Shown: piece by piece, positions 1-8,092 of the stretch
Layout of the letters: each line of letters opens with the position of its first letter
How positions within the stretch are numbered: the stretch's first letter is position 1
Origin: CAITSH01 sp945892985
Lineage (GTDB): Bacteria; Pseudomonadota; Gammaproteobacteria; Burkholderiales; SG8-39
Direction: 5' to 3'
DNA length: 8,663 nt
Assembly: GCA_945892985.1 (NCBI GenBank)
Contig: CAMDDU010000087.1
Span: 1-8,663 of the forward strand
Made by a program: the position numbers and the translations under genes
Notes under the pieces: generated by a model
Seen by the model: only the letters and a program-made list of their open reading frames with translations
Databases searched by the model: none
What the model was told of the DNA's origin: nothing

Positions 1-1503
<1,503 letters not shown>

Positions 1504-1529
1504 CCGTCGCGCTAGCGACTCAAGAACCT

Positions 1530-1554
1530 CCCCTCCCCCCCGGCGGGGGAGGGG
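1530..1554. repeat. Intergenic palindrome, 10-bp C-rich/G-rich stem
   Basis: A perfect inverted repeat occupies the 79-bp gap between the ligase and the oxidoreductase. The left arm CCCCTCCCCC (1530-1539) pairs with GGGGGAGGGG (1545-1554) around the 5-nt loop CCGGC. G-rich sequence continues to about 1569, ending in the ribosome binding site of the next gene. No T-run follows, so it is not a classic intrinsic terminator. From memory, C-rich/G-rich palindromes like this are dispersed between genes in many Betaproteobacteria; that is recall, not a search. It could still attenuate or stabilise a ligase-oxidoreductase transcript. Confidence 0.75.
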
Positions 1555-1582
1555 CAGGGGGAGAGGGGGAAGGAGCCGAAGC

Positions 1583-2938
1583 ATGCCAGTTGCAGACGTA
1601 AGCATCACCGAGCCCGCCCGCCACACCCCTGTCATCGCCGAAGCCGCTGTCGTGGTGCTGGGCGGTGGGCCGGCCGGCATCGCCGCCGCCACGGCGGCGG
1701 CACGCGCGGGCGCCACGACGCTGCTGGTGGAGCGCTACGGTTTTCTCGACGGCATGGGCACGGCCGCCGGCGTGACCAATTTTTGCGGCCTGTTCGCCAA
1801 TGTGCACGGCGACATCCGGCGCGTCGTGCACGGTGTCGCCGATGACCTGCTCGCACGCATCGCCGCCCTCGACGGGCTCAACGAAGCGCACACGATTTTC
1901 GGCAAGACCAAGGCGCAGGCCTATGACATGGCCGCCTACAAGTGCGCCGCCGACGACATGCTGCTCGCCTCGGGCGCCAGCCTGCTGTTCCACGCACTTG
2001 CCGCCGGCGCGACGATGAAAAGCACCGCCCTTATTGACACACTGCTGGTCGAGACCAAATCCGGCCGCGGCGCCATCCGCGGCCGCATGTTCATCGATGC
2101 CTCCGGCGACGGCGACCTCGCCGCCTGGGCCGGCGCACCGTTCAAAAAAGGCGATGCGAACGGTCACCTGCTGTATCCGACGCTGATGTTTCGCGTCAAC
2201 AACGTCGATGCGGAAAAAGCCGTCAACGCCATTCGCGACATCCCGCAGCTCATGCAGGAGGCGCAGGCAAAGGGAGATTTCAATTTTCCGCGCATGGGCG
2301 CCATCGTGCGGCCGATGAAAAACCCGACCGAATGGCGCGCCAACATCACACAGATCAGCAACGCCGCCGGACAGGCCATGGACGGCACCGACGCGGCGCA
2401 ATTTTCCGCCGGCGAGATCGAGGGGCGCCGGCAGGTTCGCGACTACGCCAGATTTTTGCGCGCGCGCGTACCGGGTTTCGAAAACAGCTATGTGCTCGAC
2501 ATCGCCACGCAGGTGGGCATACGCGAGACCCGCCGCGTCATGGGCGACTATGCGCTCTCGGGCGATGACGTGACCGGCTGCGCCGACTTTGCCGACAGCA
2601 TAGGCGTCAACGGCTGGCCGCTGGAGCGCCATGTCGCCGGCAACGTCGCCTGGGGCTGGCAGCCGGAGGGCTCGCGCGGCTTCAACCAGCTGCCCTACCG
2701 CATGATCGTGCCCCAGCGCATCGACAACCTGTTTGTCGCCGGACGCTGCGCCTCGATGACGCAAGAGGGCCAATCGGCGGCACGCGTCAGCGGCGCCTGT
2801 TTTGTCATGGGTGAGGCGGCAGGCAGCGCCGCCGCAATGGCCTTGGCTTCGCGCACCACGCCGCGGCAACTGGATATCGCCGCGTTGCAGTCGGCGCTTA
2901 CGCACAACGGTGCGTGGCTGGGCGCCGACGTGGCCTGA
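1583..2938 (+). CDS. FAD-dependent oxidoreductase (FAD_oxidored family)
   Basis: This is a 451-residue flavoprotein. A short N-terminal tail leads into a Rossmann beta-alpha-beta: VVVLGGGPAGIAAA with the glycine motif GGGPAG at residues 27-32, and an acidic residue closing the second strand (E50 in LLVERYG) that would bind the FAD ribose. The C-terminal flavin-contacting segment LFVAGRCAS has its glycine at residue 387 and is followed by a Gly/Ala-rich helix (MGEAAGSAAAMAL). This layout matches the family typified by PF12831, whose members are mostly uncharacterised. The ATG at 1583 is chosen because GAAGGAG (1569-1575) lies 7 bp before it and because the Rossmann fold starts 20-odd residues later. 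The same frame is open further upstream but there overlaps the ligase and carries no family sequence. Position after a CoA ligase and before a Bug protein suggests oxidation or reduction of the same organic acid or a derivative. The reaction is unknown. Confidence 0.87.
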   Translation: MPVADVSITEPARHTPVIAEAAVVVLGGGPAGIAAATAAARAGATTLLVERYGFLDGMGTAAGVTNFCGLFANVHGDIRRVVHGVADDLLARIAALDGLNEAHTIFGKTKAQAYDMAAYKCAADDMLLASGASLLFHALAAGATMKSTALIDTLLVETKSGRGAIRGRMFIDASGDGDLAAWAGAPFKKGDANGHLLYPTLMFRVNNVDAEKAVNAIRDIPQLMQEAQAKGDFNFPRMGAIVRPMKNPTEWRANITQISNAAGQAMDGTDAAQFSAGEIEGRRQVRDYARFLRARVPGFENSYVLDIATQVGIRETRRVMGDYALSGDDVTGCADFADSIGVNGWPLERHVAGNVAWGWQPEGSRGFNQLPYRMIVPQRIDNLFVAGRCASMTQEGQSAARVSGACFVMGEAAGSAAAMALASRTTPRQLDIAALQSALTHNGAWLGADVA

Positions 2939-2979
2939 TTGGTTTGGATGGTCCGGGTGCTTGGGGTGGCCCGGGCGGC

Positions 2980-3046
2980 CTTAGTGGTCTGCCTTAGTAG
3001 GCTTAGCGGTCCTAGTGATCTTAGTGCTCCTAGTGGTCTAAGCGAC
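2980..3046. repeat. Degenerate 9-bp tandem repeat (consensus CYTAGTGNT)
   Basis: Six consecutive 9-bp units run without gaps from 2993 to 3046: CTTAGTAGG, CTTAGCGGT, CCTAGTGAT, CTTAGTGCT, CCTAGTGGT, CTAAGCGAC. A seventh, CTTAGTGGT, lies at 2980-2988, separated by 4 bp. The array fills most of the 159-bp gap between the oxidoreductase stop and the Bug start and ends 7 bp before a TACAAT box. The unit is a multiple of three, so an in-frame upstream extension of the Bug gene would read as a Ser/Leu/Pro-rich tripeptide repeat. I regard that as coincidental because a strong ribosome binding site and signal peptide mark a later start. Copy number may vary between strains. Confidence 0.8.
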
Positions 3047-3053
3047 CTGCGGC

Positions 3054-3059
3054 TACAAT
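3054..3059 (+). promoter_or_regulatory. Candidate -10 box of the Bug gene
   Basis: TACAAT lies 38 bp before the Bug start codon. The sequence 17 bp upstream falls inside the 9-bp repeat array (TAGTGG at 3031-3036) and is a poor -35 match, so the promoter is either weak or dependent on an activator. It is assigned by pattern only. Confidence 0.35.
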
Positions 3060-3097
3060 CGCGCCACGCTGTAAAAACGGCACAACAAGGAGGTTTA

Positions 3098-4096
3098 ATG
3101 AGAGCTTTGCTACTCAAGCTGACGCTGGCTTTTACGCTGGCCCCGGCGCTGTCGGCGCTGCCGGTGTCAGCGCATGCCGCCGACTCCGGCACAAACACCT
3201 GGCCGGCGCGCGCCATCCATCTCATTGTGCCCTTCCCGCCCGGCAGCTCGCCCGACCTGATCGCGCGCCTGCTCAACGACAAGCTCGCGCAAGCGCTGGG
3301 CCATCCGGTCATTGTCGAGAACAAGCCCGGTGCCGGCGGCAACATCGGCACCGGGCTTGTCGCCAAGGCCGCGCCCGACGGTTACACCATAGGCCTTTCC
3401 ATCCCCGGCCCGCTGGCGGTCAACACCGTGCTGTACAAAAAAATGGCCTACGACCCGTTCAAGGAACTTGCGCCCATCACCCTCGCGGCGCTCAGCCCCA
3501 ACGTGCTGATCGTCGATCCAAAACTGGGCGTCAACACGGTCAGGGAGTTTGTCGCTTACGTCAAAGCGCGCCCGGGCCAACTCAACTTCGGCTCTGTCGG
3601 CAACGGCAGCGCCTCGCACCTGACCATGGAGTTGCTCAAAATGCACACCGGCATGGACATCCAGCACATCCCCTACCCGGGCAGTCCGCAGGTCAACACC
3701 GCCATCCTCAACGGCCAGATCGCCGCCGGCTTTGTCGTGCCGGGCACCGCCATGCCGCTGGTGCAGGCCGGGCGAATGAAGGCGCTCGCGGTAACCAGCA
3801 GCGTCAAAAGCCTGGTGCTGCCCGAGCTGCCCACCGTGGCCGAGGCCGGCTTCCCCGGCTTTGAATCGAGCGCCTGGATTGGCATCGTCGCGCCGGCGAA
3901 AACGCCCAAGCCGGTCATCGAGCGCCTGTCGCGCGAACTCAATGCCATCATCCGCAGCCAGGATGTGCGCGAAAAACTGCTGCGCATTTATTTTCAACCC
4001 GTGGGCACCGCGCCCGAGGGCCTGGCCAACCTGATGCGCGCCGAAACCGAGCGCTGGGCGAAGGTAATCCAGGCGAGCGGCGCCAAAGCCGACTAG
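3098..4096 (+). CDS. Bug-family (TctC-like) periplasmic solute-binding protein
   Basis: This is a 332-residue extracytoplasmic binding protein of the tripartite tricarboxylate transporter type, which captures carboxylated solutes in the periplasm. The N-terminus MRALLLKLTLAFTLAPALSA is a signal peptide, with a likely cleavage after AHA or AHAA (residues 27-28). The mature protein opens with the family signature: VPFPPGSSPD from residue 44, then ENKPGAGGNIG from residue 74, KAAPDGYT, and later the GSVGNGSASHL and HIPYPGS segments that line the ligand cleft in known Bug structures. The length is typical. The start is the ATG at 3098, preceded by AAGGAGG (3087-3093) with 4 bp spacing; starts further upstream would bury the signal peptide. 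No TctA or TctB membrane gene is nearby. Orphan Bug genes are common in Burkholderiales and may share transporters or act in signalling. The ligand is not predictable; the adjacent CoA ligase hints at an organic or aromatic acid. Confidence 0.93.
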   Translation: MRALLLKLTLAFTLAPALSALPVSAHAADSGTNTWPARAIHLIVPFPPGSSPDLIARLLNDKLAQALGHPVIVENKPGAGGNIGTGLVAKAAPDGYTIGLSIPGPLAVNTVLYKKMAYDPFKELAPITLAALSPNVLIVDPKLGVNTVREFVAYVKARPGQLNFGSVGNGSASHLTMELLKMHTGMDIQHIPYPGSPQVNTAILNGQIAAGFVVPGTAMPLVQAGRMKALAVTSSVKSLVLPELPTVAEAGFPGFESSAWIGIVAPAKTPKPVIERLSRELNAIIRSQDVREKLLRIYFQPVGTAPEGLANLMRAETERWAKVIQASGAKAD

Positions 4097-4185
4097 GGGG
4101 AATACCTGTGTCAAAACGCATTGGGGGTTTTCTGATACTGCTGCTCACCGGCCTCAAGGGCGTTGATGTGGCGCCGGCGGGGAAC

Positions 4186-4245
4186 AAACGGCCTTGAGAG
4201 TAATATGCTGGAAACCCGCACCAAATGGCGCATTGCAGGCCGTTT
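4186..4245. promoter_or_regulatory. Long-spaced 9-bp inverted repeat in the leader of the aminotransferase operon
   Basis: AAACGGCCT (4186-4194) is the exact reverse complement of AGGCCGTTT (4237-4245). The arms are 42 bp apart and lie 44-103 bp upstream of the GTG start at 4289. A TAATAT hexamer (4201-4206) that could be a -10 box sits between the arms, without a recognisable -35 at normal spacing. The pair could be two half-operators, or the base of an mRNA leader stem. Its role is inferred only from symmetry and position. Confidence 0.35.
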
Positions 4246-4288
4246 TGCTCACAACAGGCGGTCCATTGCACAGCAATCCGGAGTCGCC

Positions 4289-5395
4289 GTGAGCACCATT
4301 CGCCTGCTGTTGCCGGACATGCCAGACCATAGCGAGCTAATCCCCTACCTGCGCGAAATGGACGCGGCGCGCTGGTACACCAACTACGGCCCCTTGGTAT
4401 TGCGTTTCGAAGATCAACTCGGTCCGCTGCTGGGCAAACCCGCACCCAGTCGCTGCAGCGTGGCCAATTGCACGCTCGGTCTGGAGCTGGCACTGACGGC
4501 CCTGGGCCTGCCGCGCGGCGCAAGGGTATTGCTGCCGGCACTGACCTTTGTCGCGACGGCGACCGCCGTGCTGCGGGCCGGGATGACGCCGGTGCTCGCC
4601 GATGTCGACGCGCAATCCTGGCTGCTCACCGCCGACACGGCGCGCGAACTCGTACGCAGGCAAAAAATAGATTGCGTCATGCCGGTGGCAACCTACGGCT
4701 GCCCGCTGCCGCTGCAGGCCTGGGATGATTTTTGCACCGACACCGGCATACCGGTGCTGATTGACGCCGCAGGGGCATTTGGCAACCAACTGGTCGGTGA
4801 GCACACCACTGTTGTTTTCAGCTTTCACGCCACCAAGACCTTCGGCATAGGCGAAGGCGGCGTGGTGTGCGCGCAAAGCAAGCCGGTGATAGCCGCGCTC
4901 AAGCAACTCAGTAATTTCGGCATCGATATTTCGACCGGCCTGGCGATGGGTCCTGGCAGCAACGCCAAGCTGAGCGAGTACCACGCTGCGGTCGGGCTGG
5001 CCGCCTTGAAGTCGTGGCCCGAACGCATGGCGCGGCGGCGCAAGCTGCACGCCGACTACCTTGGTGAGCTGCGCACCAGCTGCCCGCAAGTCACGCTGCA
5101 GCAGCGCCCGCAAGATGGCGTTTATTCCATCATGCAAGTGCGCCTGCCGCCAGGCATCGCCAATACCGCAGTCGCCGCGGCGCTCAAGGCGAAGGGCATA
5201 GAAACGCGCCTGTGGTACCTGCCCCTGCTCGGCGAGCACCCGGCCTTTGCCGCGGCACCGATTGCCGGTGGCCTGCCTGTTGCGCGCGCGCTGTCGGCAT
5301 CGATGATAGGACTGCCCTTTCATCTGCAGCTTGACGCCAAGGCCATAGCAAGCGTCTGTACCGCCCTTGCCGAAGCAATGGCCAAGCATGGATGA
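4289..5395 (+). CDS. DegT/DnrJ/EryC1/StrS-family PLP-dependent sugar aminotransferase
   Basis: This 368-residue fold-type I aminotransferase would convert a keto nucleotide sugar to an amino sugar in the cytoplasm, usually with glutamate as donor. The N-terminus LREMDAARWYTNYGPLVLRFE matches the family entry segment. The PLP pocket is visible as NCTLGLELAL (cofactor phosphate region), the aspartate D159 in LIDAAGAFG that contacts the pyridine nitrogen, and the Schiff-base lysine K183 in FSFHATKTFGIGEGG. The GTG at 4289 is chosen because GGAG (4280-4283) precedes it by 5 bp and because homologues begin at about this point. An in-frame ATG at 4205 would add 28 residues of lower GC3 (17 of 28 codons) and no family sequence. 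The next gene begins 27 bp downstream, so an operon with the glycosyltransferase and acyltransferase is likely. Regiochemistry (C3 or C4) and sugar are not predictable. No dehydratase or epimerase lies in the window. Confidence 0.9.
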   Translation: MSTIRLLLPDMPDHSELIPYLREMDAARWYTNYGPLVLRFEDQLGPLLGKPAPSRCSVANCTLGLELALTALGLPRGARVLLPALTFVATATAVLRAGMTPVLADVDAQSWLLTADTARELVRRQKIDCVMPVATYGCPLPLQAWDDFCTDTGIPVLIDAAGAFGNQLVGEHTTVVFSFHATKTFGIGEGGVVCAQSKPVIAALKQLSNFGIDISTGLAMGPGSNAKLSEYHAAVGLAALKSWPERMARRRKLHADYLGELRTSCPQVTLQQRPQDGVYSIMQVRLPPGIANTAVAAALKAKGIETRLWYLPLLGEHPAFAAAPIAGGLPVARALSASMIGLPFHLQLDAKAIASVCTALAEAMAKHG

Positions 5396-5422
5396 GCCGG
5401 GTACAGTTGTGGGAAAAGCGCG

Positions 5423-7132
5423 ATGTTCGCCACGCTGCTGAAATCATTATGGCGGTCCGCCCCCTCCCCTGACAGCCTGTTGCAGTCGGCGCGGCACTTG
5501 CGCGAACAAGGCCGGTGGCAGGATGCCCTGGCCGCCTACCAGCAGCTTTGCCTCGCCGATGCCGCGCCGGCGGAAGCGGTGCGCGAGGCGGCACAACTGG
5601 CTCTCGAACAAAAGCAGAACGACCTGGCCGTTGTTTTTCTCAAACAGGCCATTGTCCATGCGCCGGATGATTTCTCGCTGCAGACCAACCTATCGGTGCT
5701 GCTCAAGGCGGCCGGGGATGTGGCCGGTGCACTTGCCGCCGGCACAGCGGCAATGGGTCTTGCTCCCGGGCGCGTCGAGCCCATGTACAACCTCGCGCTG
5801 CTTCGTGACGAACTGGGCGAGCACGAAGAAGCCGAAAAGCTTCACCGCGCCGCCATTGCCGCGACACCTGATTTTGAACAGGCGCACAACAGCCTCATTT
5901 GCCTGCTCGACCAGTCACCCCTTGCCCCTGCCGGTGCGGCGCTCGAAGCGCGCCGGCATTGGGCGCAAGCTTACCCATTGCCTGCGGTACCGCGCAGGCA
6001 TCGCAACCCGCGTGATGCAGAAAAAGTCCTCAATATCGGCTATGTCTCGGCCGATTTTCGCGGCCACTCCAGCGCCTATTTCCTCGAAGCCCTGTTCGCC
6101 AAACACGACCCCGGTCGGGTAAAAATTCATTGTTATTACAACTGGCCGGCGGCCGATGCCGTGTCGCGCCGCCTGCAGTCGCTGGTGCCGGTGTGGAAAG
6201 ACATCAGCAGCATGGATGACAAACAGGCCGCCGCCGCGATCGAAGCCGACGGCATAGACATACTGGTCGACCTGTCCGGGCACACCGTCGGTAACCGGCT
6301 GGGCGTATTCGCGCAGCAAGTGGCGCCAGTGCAGGCAACCTACATGGGCTACCTCGGTTCGACCGGCCTGCCGCAGATCGGTTATCGCATCAGCGACGCC
6401 ATGCTCGACCCCCCGGGCATGACCGAGACTGTGCAGACCGAGACGCTGGTAAGGACGAGCGCGAGCTGCGTTTGCTTCGCGCCGGAACCTAGCGCGCCGC
6501 CGCCCAACCGGCTGCCGGCCCTCACAAACGGGGCCCTCACCCTGACGTTTGGCTCGCTCAATGCGCGGCGCAAGCTCAACGCGGCCGTGTTCGCGCTGTG
6601 GCGTCGCATTCTGCTCGAGGTCGCCGGTTCACGCTTGATCATGGTGCTCGAACACGGCGAGCAGCCCGCGGTGTGCGGCCCGCTGCTGGCATTTTTTGCC
6701 GAAGGCGGCGTTGCGCCCGGTCGCGTCAGCATTCGCGGCCGGCAGAGCCTCGCCGGTTTTTTCAGCTGCCTGCAGGAGTGCGACCTGCTGCTCGATCCCT
6801 TCCCCTGCACCGGCGGCACCACCACGTTTCATTCACTATGGATGGGTGTACCGGTGATTACCCTGGCCGGGGACAACGCGCTTGGCCGCTGCGGTGCGAT
6901 GATCATGCAAAGCGCCGGACTGCCCGAATTCATCGCGCATTCCGCGGATGAGTATGTCAATATTGCCAGGCGTTGTGCCGGTGACCTGCCGGCACTGGCG
7001 CAAGTGCGTGCCGGCCTGCGCGATAAATTCCTCGCCGCGCCCTTCGCCGACCCGGCGCGGGTGGCGCGGGAACTGGAAGACATTTACCAGGGGCTGTGGC
7101 GCGACTGGTGTCACGCCACGACCCCGGACTAG
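5423..7132 (+). CDS. TPR-containing GT41-type glycosyltransferase (SPINDLY/OGT-like)
   Basis: This 569-residue protein has about four tetratricopeptide repeats (roughly residues 17-155) and a C-terminal GT41 catalytic region (about 200-560). In the eukaryotic relatives OGT and SPY this fold transfers a sugar from a nucleotide donor to Ser/Thr of proteins; bacterial members are poorly known. GYVSADFRGHSSAYF places H215 where human OGT has H498. DLSGHTVGNRLGVFA and APVQATYMGYLGSTGL (H287 region) form the next conserved block. FGSLNARRK puts K384 at the place of the UDP-contacting K842 of OGT. TGGTTTFHSLWMGVPV (GG at 464-465) matches the nucleotide-binding loop. All blocks are present, so it is probably active. 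The TPR array is much shorter than in human OGT. A GGGA (5411-5414) lies 8 bp before the ATG. Genes on both sides make or modify amino sugars. Acceptor and donor are unknown; there is no signal peptide, so it acts in the cytoplasm. Confidence 0.88.
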   Translation: MFATLLKSLWRSAPSPDSLLQSARHLREQGRWQDALAAYQQLCLADAAPAEAVREAAQLALEQKQNDLAVVFLKQAIVHAPDDFSLQTNLSVLLKAAGDVAGALAAGTAAMGLAPGRVEPMYNLALLRDELGEHEEAEKLHRAAIAATPDFEQAHNSLICLLDQSPLAPAGAALEARRHWAQAYPLPAVPRRHRNPRDAEKVLNIGYVSADFRGHSSAYFLEALFAKHDPGRVKIHCYYNWPAADAVSRRLQSLVPVWKDISSMDDKQAAAAIEADGIDILVDLSGHTVGNRLGVFAQQVAPVQATYMGYLGSTGLPQIGYRISDAMLDPPGMTETVQTETLVRTSASCVCFAPEPSAPPPNRLPALTNGALTLTFGSLNARRKLNAAVFALWRRILLEVAGSRLIMVLEHGEQPAVCGPLLAFFAEGGVAPGRVSIRGRQSLAGFFSCLQECDLLLDPFPCTGGTTTFHSLWMGVPVITLAGDNALGRCGAMIMQSAGLPEFIAHSADEYVNIARRCAGDLPALAQVRAGLRDKFLAAPFADPARVARELEDIYQGLWRDWCHATTPD

Positions 7133-7143
7133 GATTCGACGAC

Positions 7144-7701
7144 ATGGCTTTTCTTGCCAGGGCGCAATTGGAAGCAATGGGCTTTGCCGGCCTGGGTGAG
7201 GACGTCCTCATCAGTGACGCGGCGCGCATTTACAACGCCGCGCAAATCACCATCGGCAGCCATGTGCGTATCGACGACTTTTGCATCCTCTCGGCCGGCA
7301 GCGGCGGCATACACATCGGCAAGCACGTGCACATAGGCTGTTTCAGCAGCCTCATCGGCAAGGAGGCGATCAGCCTCGGTGATTTTTCCGGCCTGTCATC
7401 GCGTGTGTCGGTCTACTCCTCCAGCGACGACTACTCCGGGGAGTTCATGACCAATCCCACCGTGCCCGAGCGCTTTCGCCACGTCCAGCACGGTGCCGTC
7501 AGCATAGGCCGCCACGCCATCATCGGCGCCGGCTGCGTCATCCTTCCCGGCGTGACCGTGGGCGAAGGCGCGGCCGCCAGCAGCCTGGCGCTGATTGCGC
7601 GCGACCTCGCGCCCTTCACCAGCTACTTCGGGGTACCGGCCAGAAAAACCGGCGAGCGCAAGCGTGACCTGCTGGCACTTGAGAAAAAGCTGGGGGCGTA
7701 A
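7144..7701 (+). CDS. Left-handed beta-helix (hexapeptide repeat) acyltransferase, WbbJ/LacA-like
   Basis: This 185-residue protein is built from hexapeptide repeats, which form a trimeric left-handed beta-helix with acetyl-CoA bound between subunits. Two repeat blocks are visible: residues about 21-80 (VLISDAARIY, ITIGSHVRIDDFCILS, IHIGKHVHIGCFSSLIG, ISLGDF) and 118-155 (AVSIGRHAIIGAGCVILPGV, then VTVGEG). They are interrupted by the loop SSSDDYSGEFMTNPTVPERF (92-111) typical of polysaccharide-type acyltransferases. H113 or H116 just before the second block is the probable catalytic base, by analogy. The GVPARKTGER tail closes the helix. The ATG at 7144 is chosen because AGGA (7131-7134), overlapping the previous stop, precedes it by 9 bp; the in-frame GTG at 7096 lies inside the glycosyltransferase. 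Coupling with a DegT aminotransferase suggests N-acylation of an amino sugar, as in VioB/FdtC-type pathways. O-acylation remains possible. Confidence 0.9.
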   Translation: MAFLARAQLEAMGFAGLGEDVLISDAARIYNAAQITIGSHVRIDDFCILSAGSGGIHIGKHVHIGCFSSLIGKEAISLGDFSGLSSRVSVYSSSDDYSGEFMTNPTVPERFRHVQHGAVSIGRHAIIGAGCVILPGVTVGEGAAASSLALIARDLAPFTSYFGVPARKTGERKRDLLALEKKLGA

Positions 7702-7704
7702 GAG

Positions 7705-7740
7705 CAATAGGCTGGAAAGTCGCTATTGGCGCGGGTTTTT
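7705..7740 (+). terminator. Weak candidate terminator after the acyltransferase
   Basis: CAATAG (7705-7710) and CTATTG (7723-7728) can pair around a 12-nt loop, followed after 7 bases by TTTTT (7736-7740). The stem is short and AT-rich for this genome, so it may be inefficient. Its position, 3 bp after the last codon of the three-gene unit and before the toxin-antitoxin pair, supports the idea. Confidence 0.3.
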
Positions 7741-7837
7741 AGCCATCGGTATGCGTTAATGCAGTATTTTTCACACAAGATCAGCCGTTGTGGACAGCCG
7801 CCATCCGCTCGTTGGAAAACAGAAAATTTGTCCAAGC

Positions 7838-7843
7838 TATACT
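7838..7843 (+). promoter_or_regulatory. Candidate -10 box of hicBA
   Basis: TATACT lies 30 bp before the hicB start, in a stretch noticeably richer in A/T than the surrounding genes. The nearest -35-like hexamer, TTGGAA (7812-7817), is 20 bp away, longer than the preferred 17. TTGGA (7812-7816) and TCCAA (7831-7835) form a short dyad over this region that could be an operator, but this is weak. Confidence 0.4.
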
Positions 7844-7873
7844 GTGACTTCCTGAATAGGTAGTGGGGGTGTC

Positions 7874-8092
7874 ATGCATCTGACCGCAGTATTCGAAAAA
7901 GTCCCCGAAGGCTATATCGGTTTCGTCGAAGAACTTCCCGGCGCCAACACGCAAGGCGCCACACTGGACGAAGCAAGGGCCAACCTCACCGAGGCGGTTG
8001 AGCTGGTTCTTGAGGCCAACCGGACCCTGGCAGAAGAGGCAATGCAGGGGAAAGTAGTGATCCGCGAAAGAATGCTGCTTCCGGCGGCATGA
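7874..8092 (+). CDS. hicB: HicB-family antitoxin, short form
   Basis: This 72-residue protein would bind and neutralise the HicA ribonuclease encoded next. It shows the HicB partial RNase H-like fold: an N-terminal strand pair (MHLTAVFEKVPEGYIGFVEE), the LPGANTQGATLDEARANL segment typical of the family, and a long helix (about residues 33-55). It ends soon after the helix, so it lacks the C-terminal helix-turn-helix or ribbon-helix-helix domain of long HicB proteins such as the 138-residue E. coli form. Autoregulation through HicB alone is therefore doubtful. The start ATG follows a GGGGGT (7865-7870). The stop overlaps the hicA start (ATGA, 8089-8092), which points to translational coupling. 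The antitoxin-first order is opposite to E. coli hicAB but common in other hic loci. Confidence 0.88.
   Translation: MHLTAVFEKVPEGYIGFVEELPGANTQGATLDEARANLTEAVELVLEANRTLAEEAMQGKVVIRERMLLPAA

Noticed and set aside
1520..2905. Long open frame of 461 codons on the - strand opposite the FAD oxidoreductase
   Set aside because: It mirrors the codon structure of a well-supported + strand gene in high-GC DNA and its translation, rich in Ala, Gly, Arg and His, shows no family motif.
3167..4114. 315-codon open frame on the - strand opposite the Bug gene
   Set aside because: It is an antisense shadow of a clear gene with signal peptide and family motifs; no domain is recognisable.
4113..4131. AAAAC/GTTTT pairing as a terminator after the Bug gene
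   Set aside because: The stem is 5 bp and mostly A-T, so it would be unstable.
4108..4197. 29-codon GTG-started small open frame with a hydrophobic stretch (FLILLLTGL) after the Bug gene
   Set aside because: GGGGG 7 bp upstream could serve as ribosome binding site, but the length is within chance, and there is no conservation evidence; kept only as a note.
4337..5389. 350-codon open frame on the - strand opposite the aminotransferase
   Set aside because: Same reason: shadow frame, no recognisable domain, while the + strand has intact PLP-binding residues.
7788..7796. TTGTGGACA as a DnaA box
   Set aside because: It deviates from the TTATCCACA consensus on either strand, is single, and nothing else here suggests an origin.
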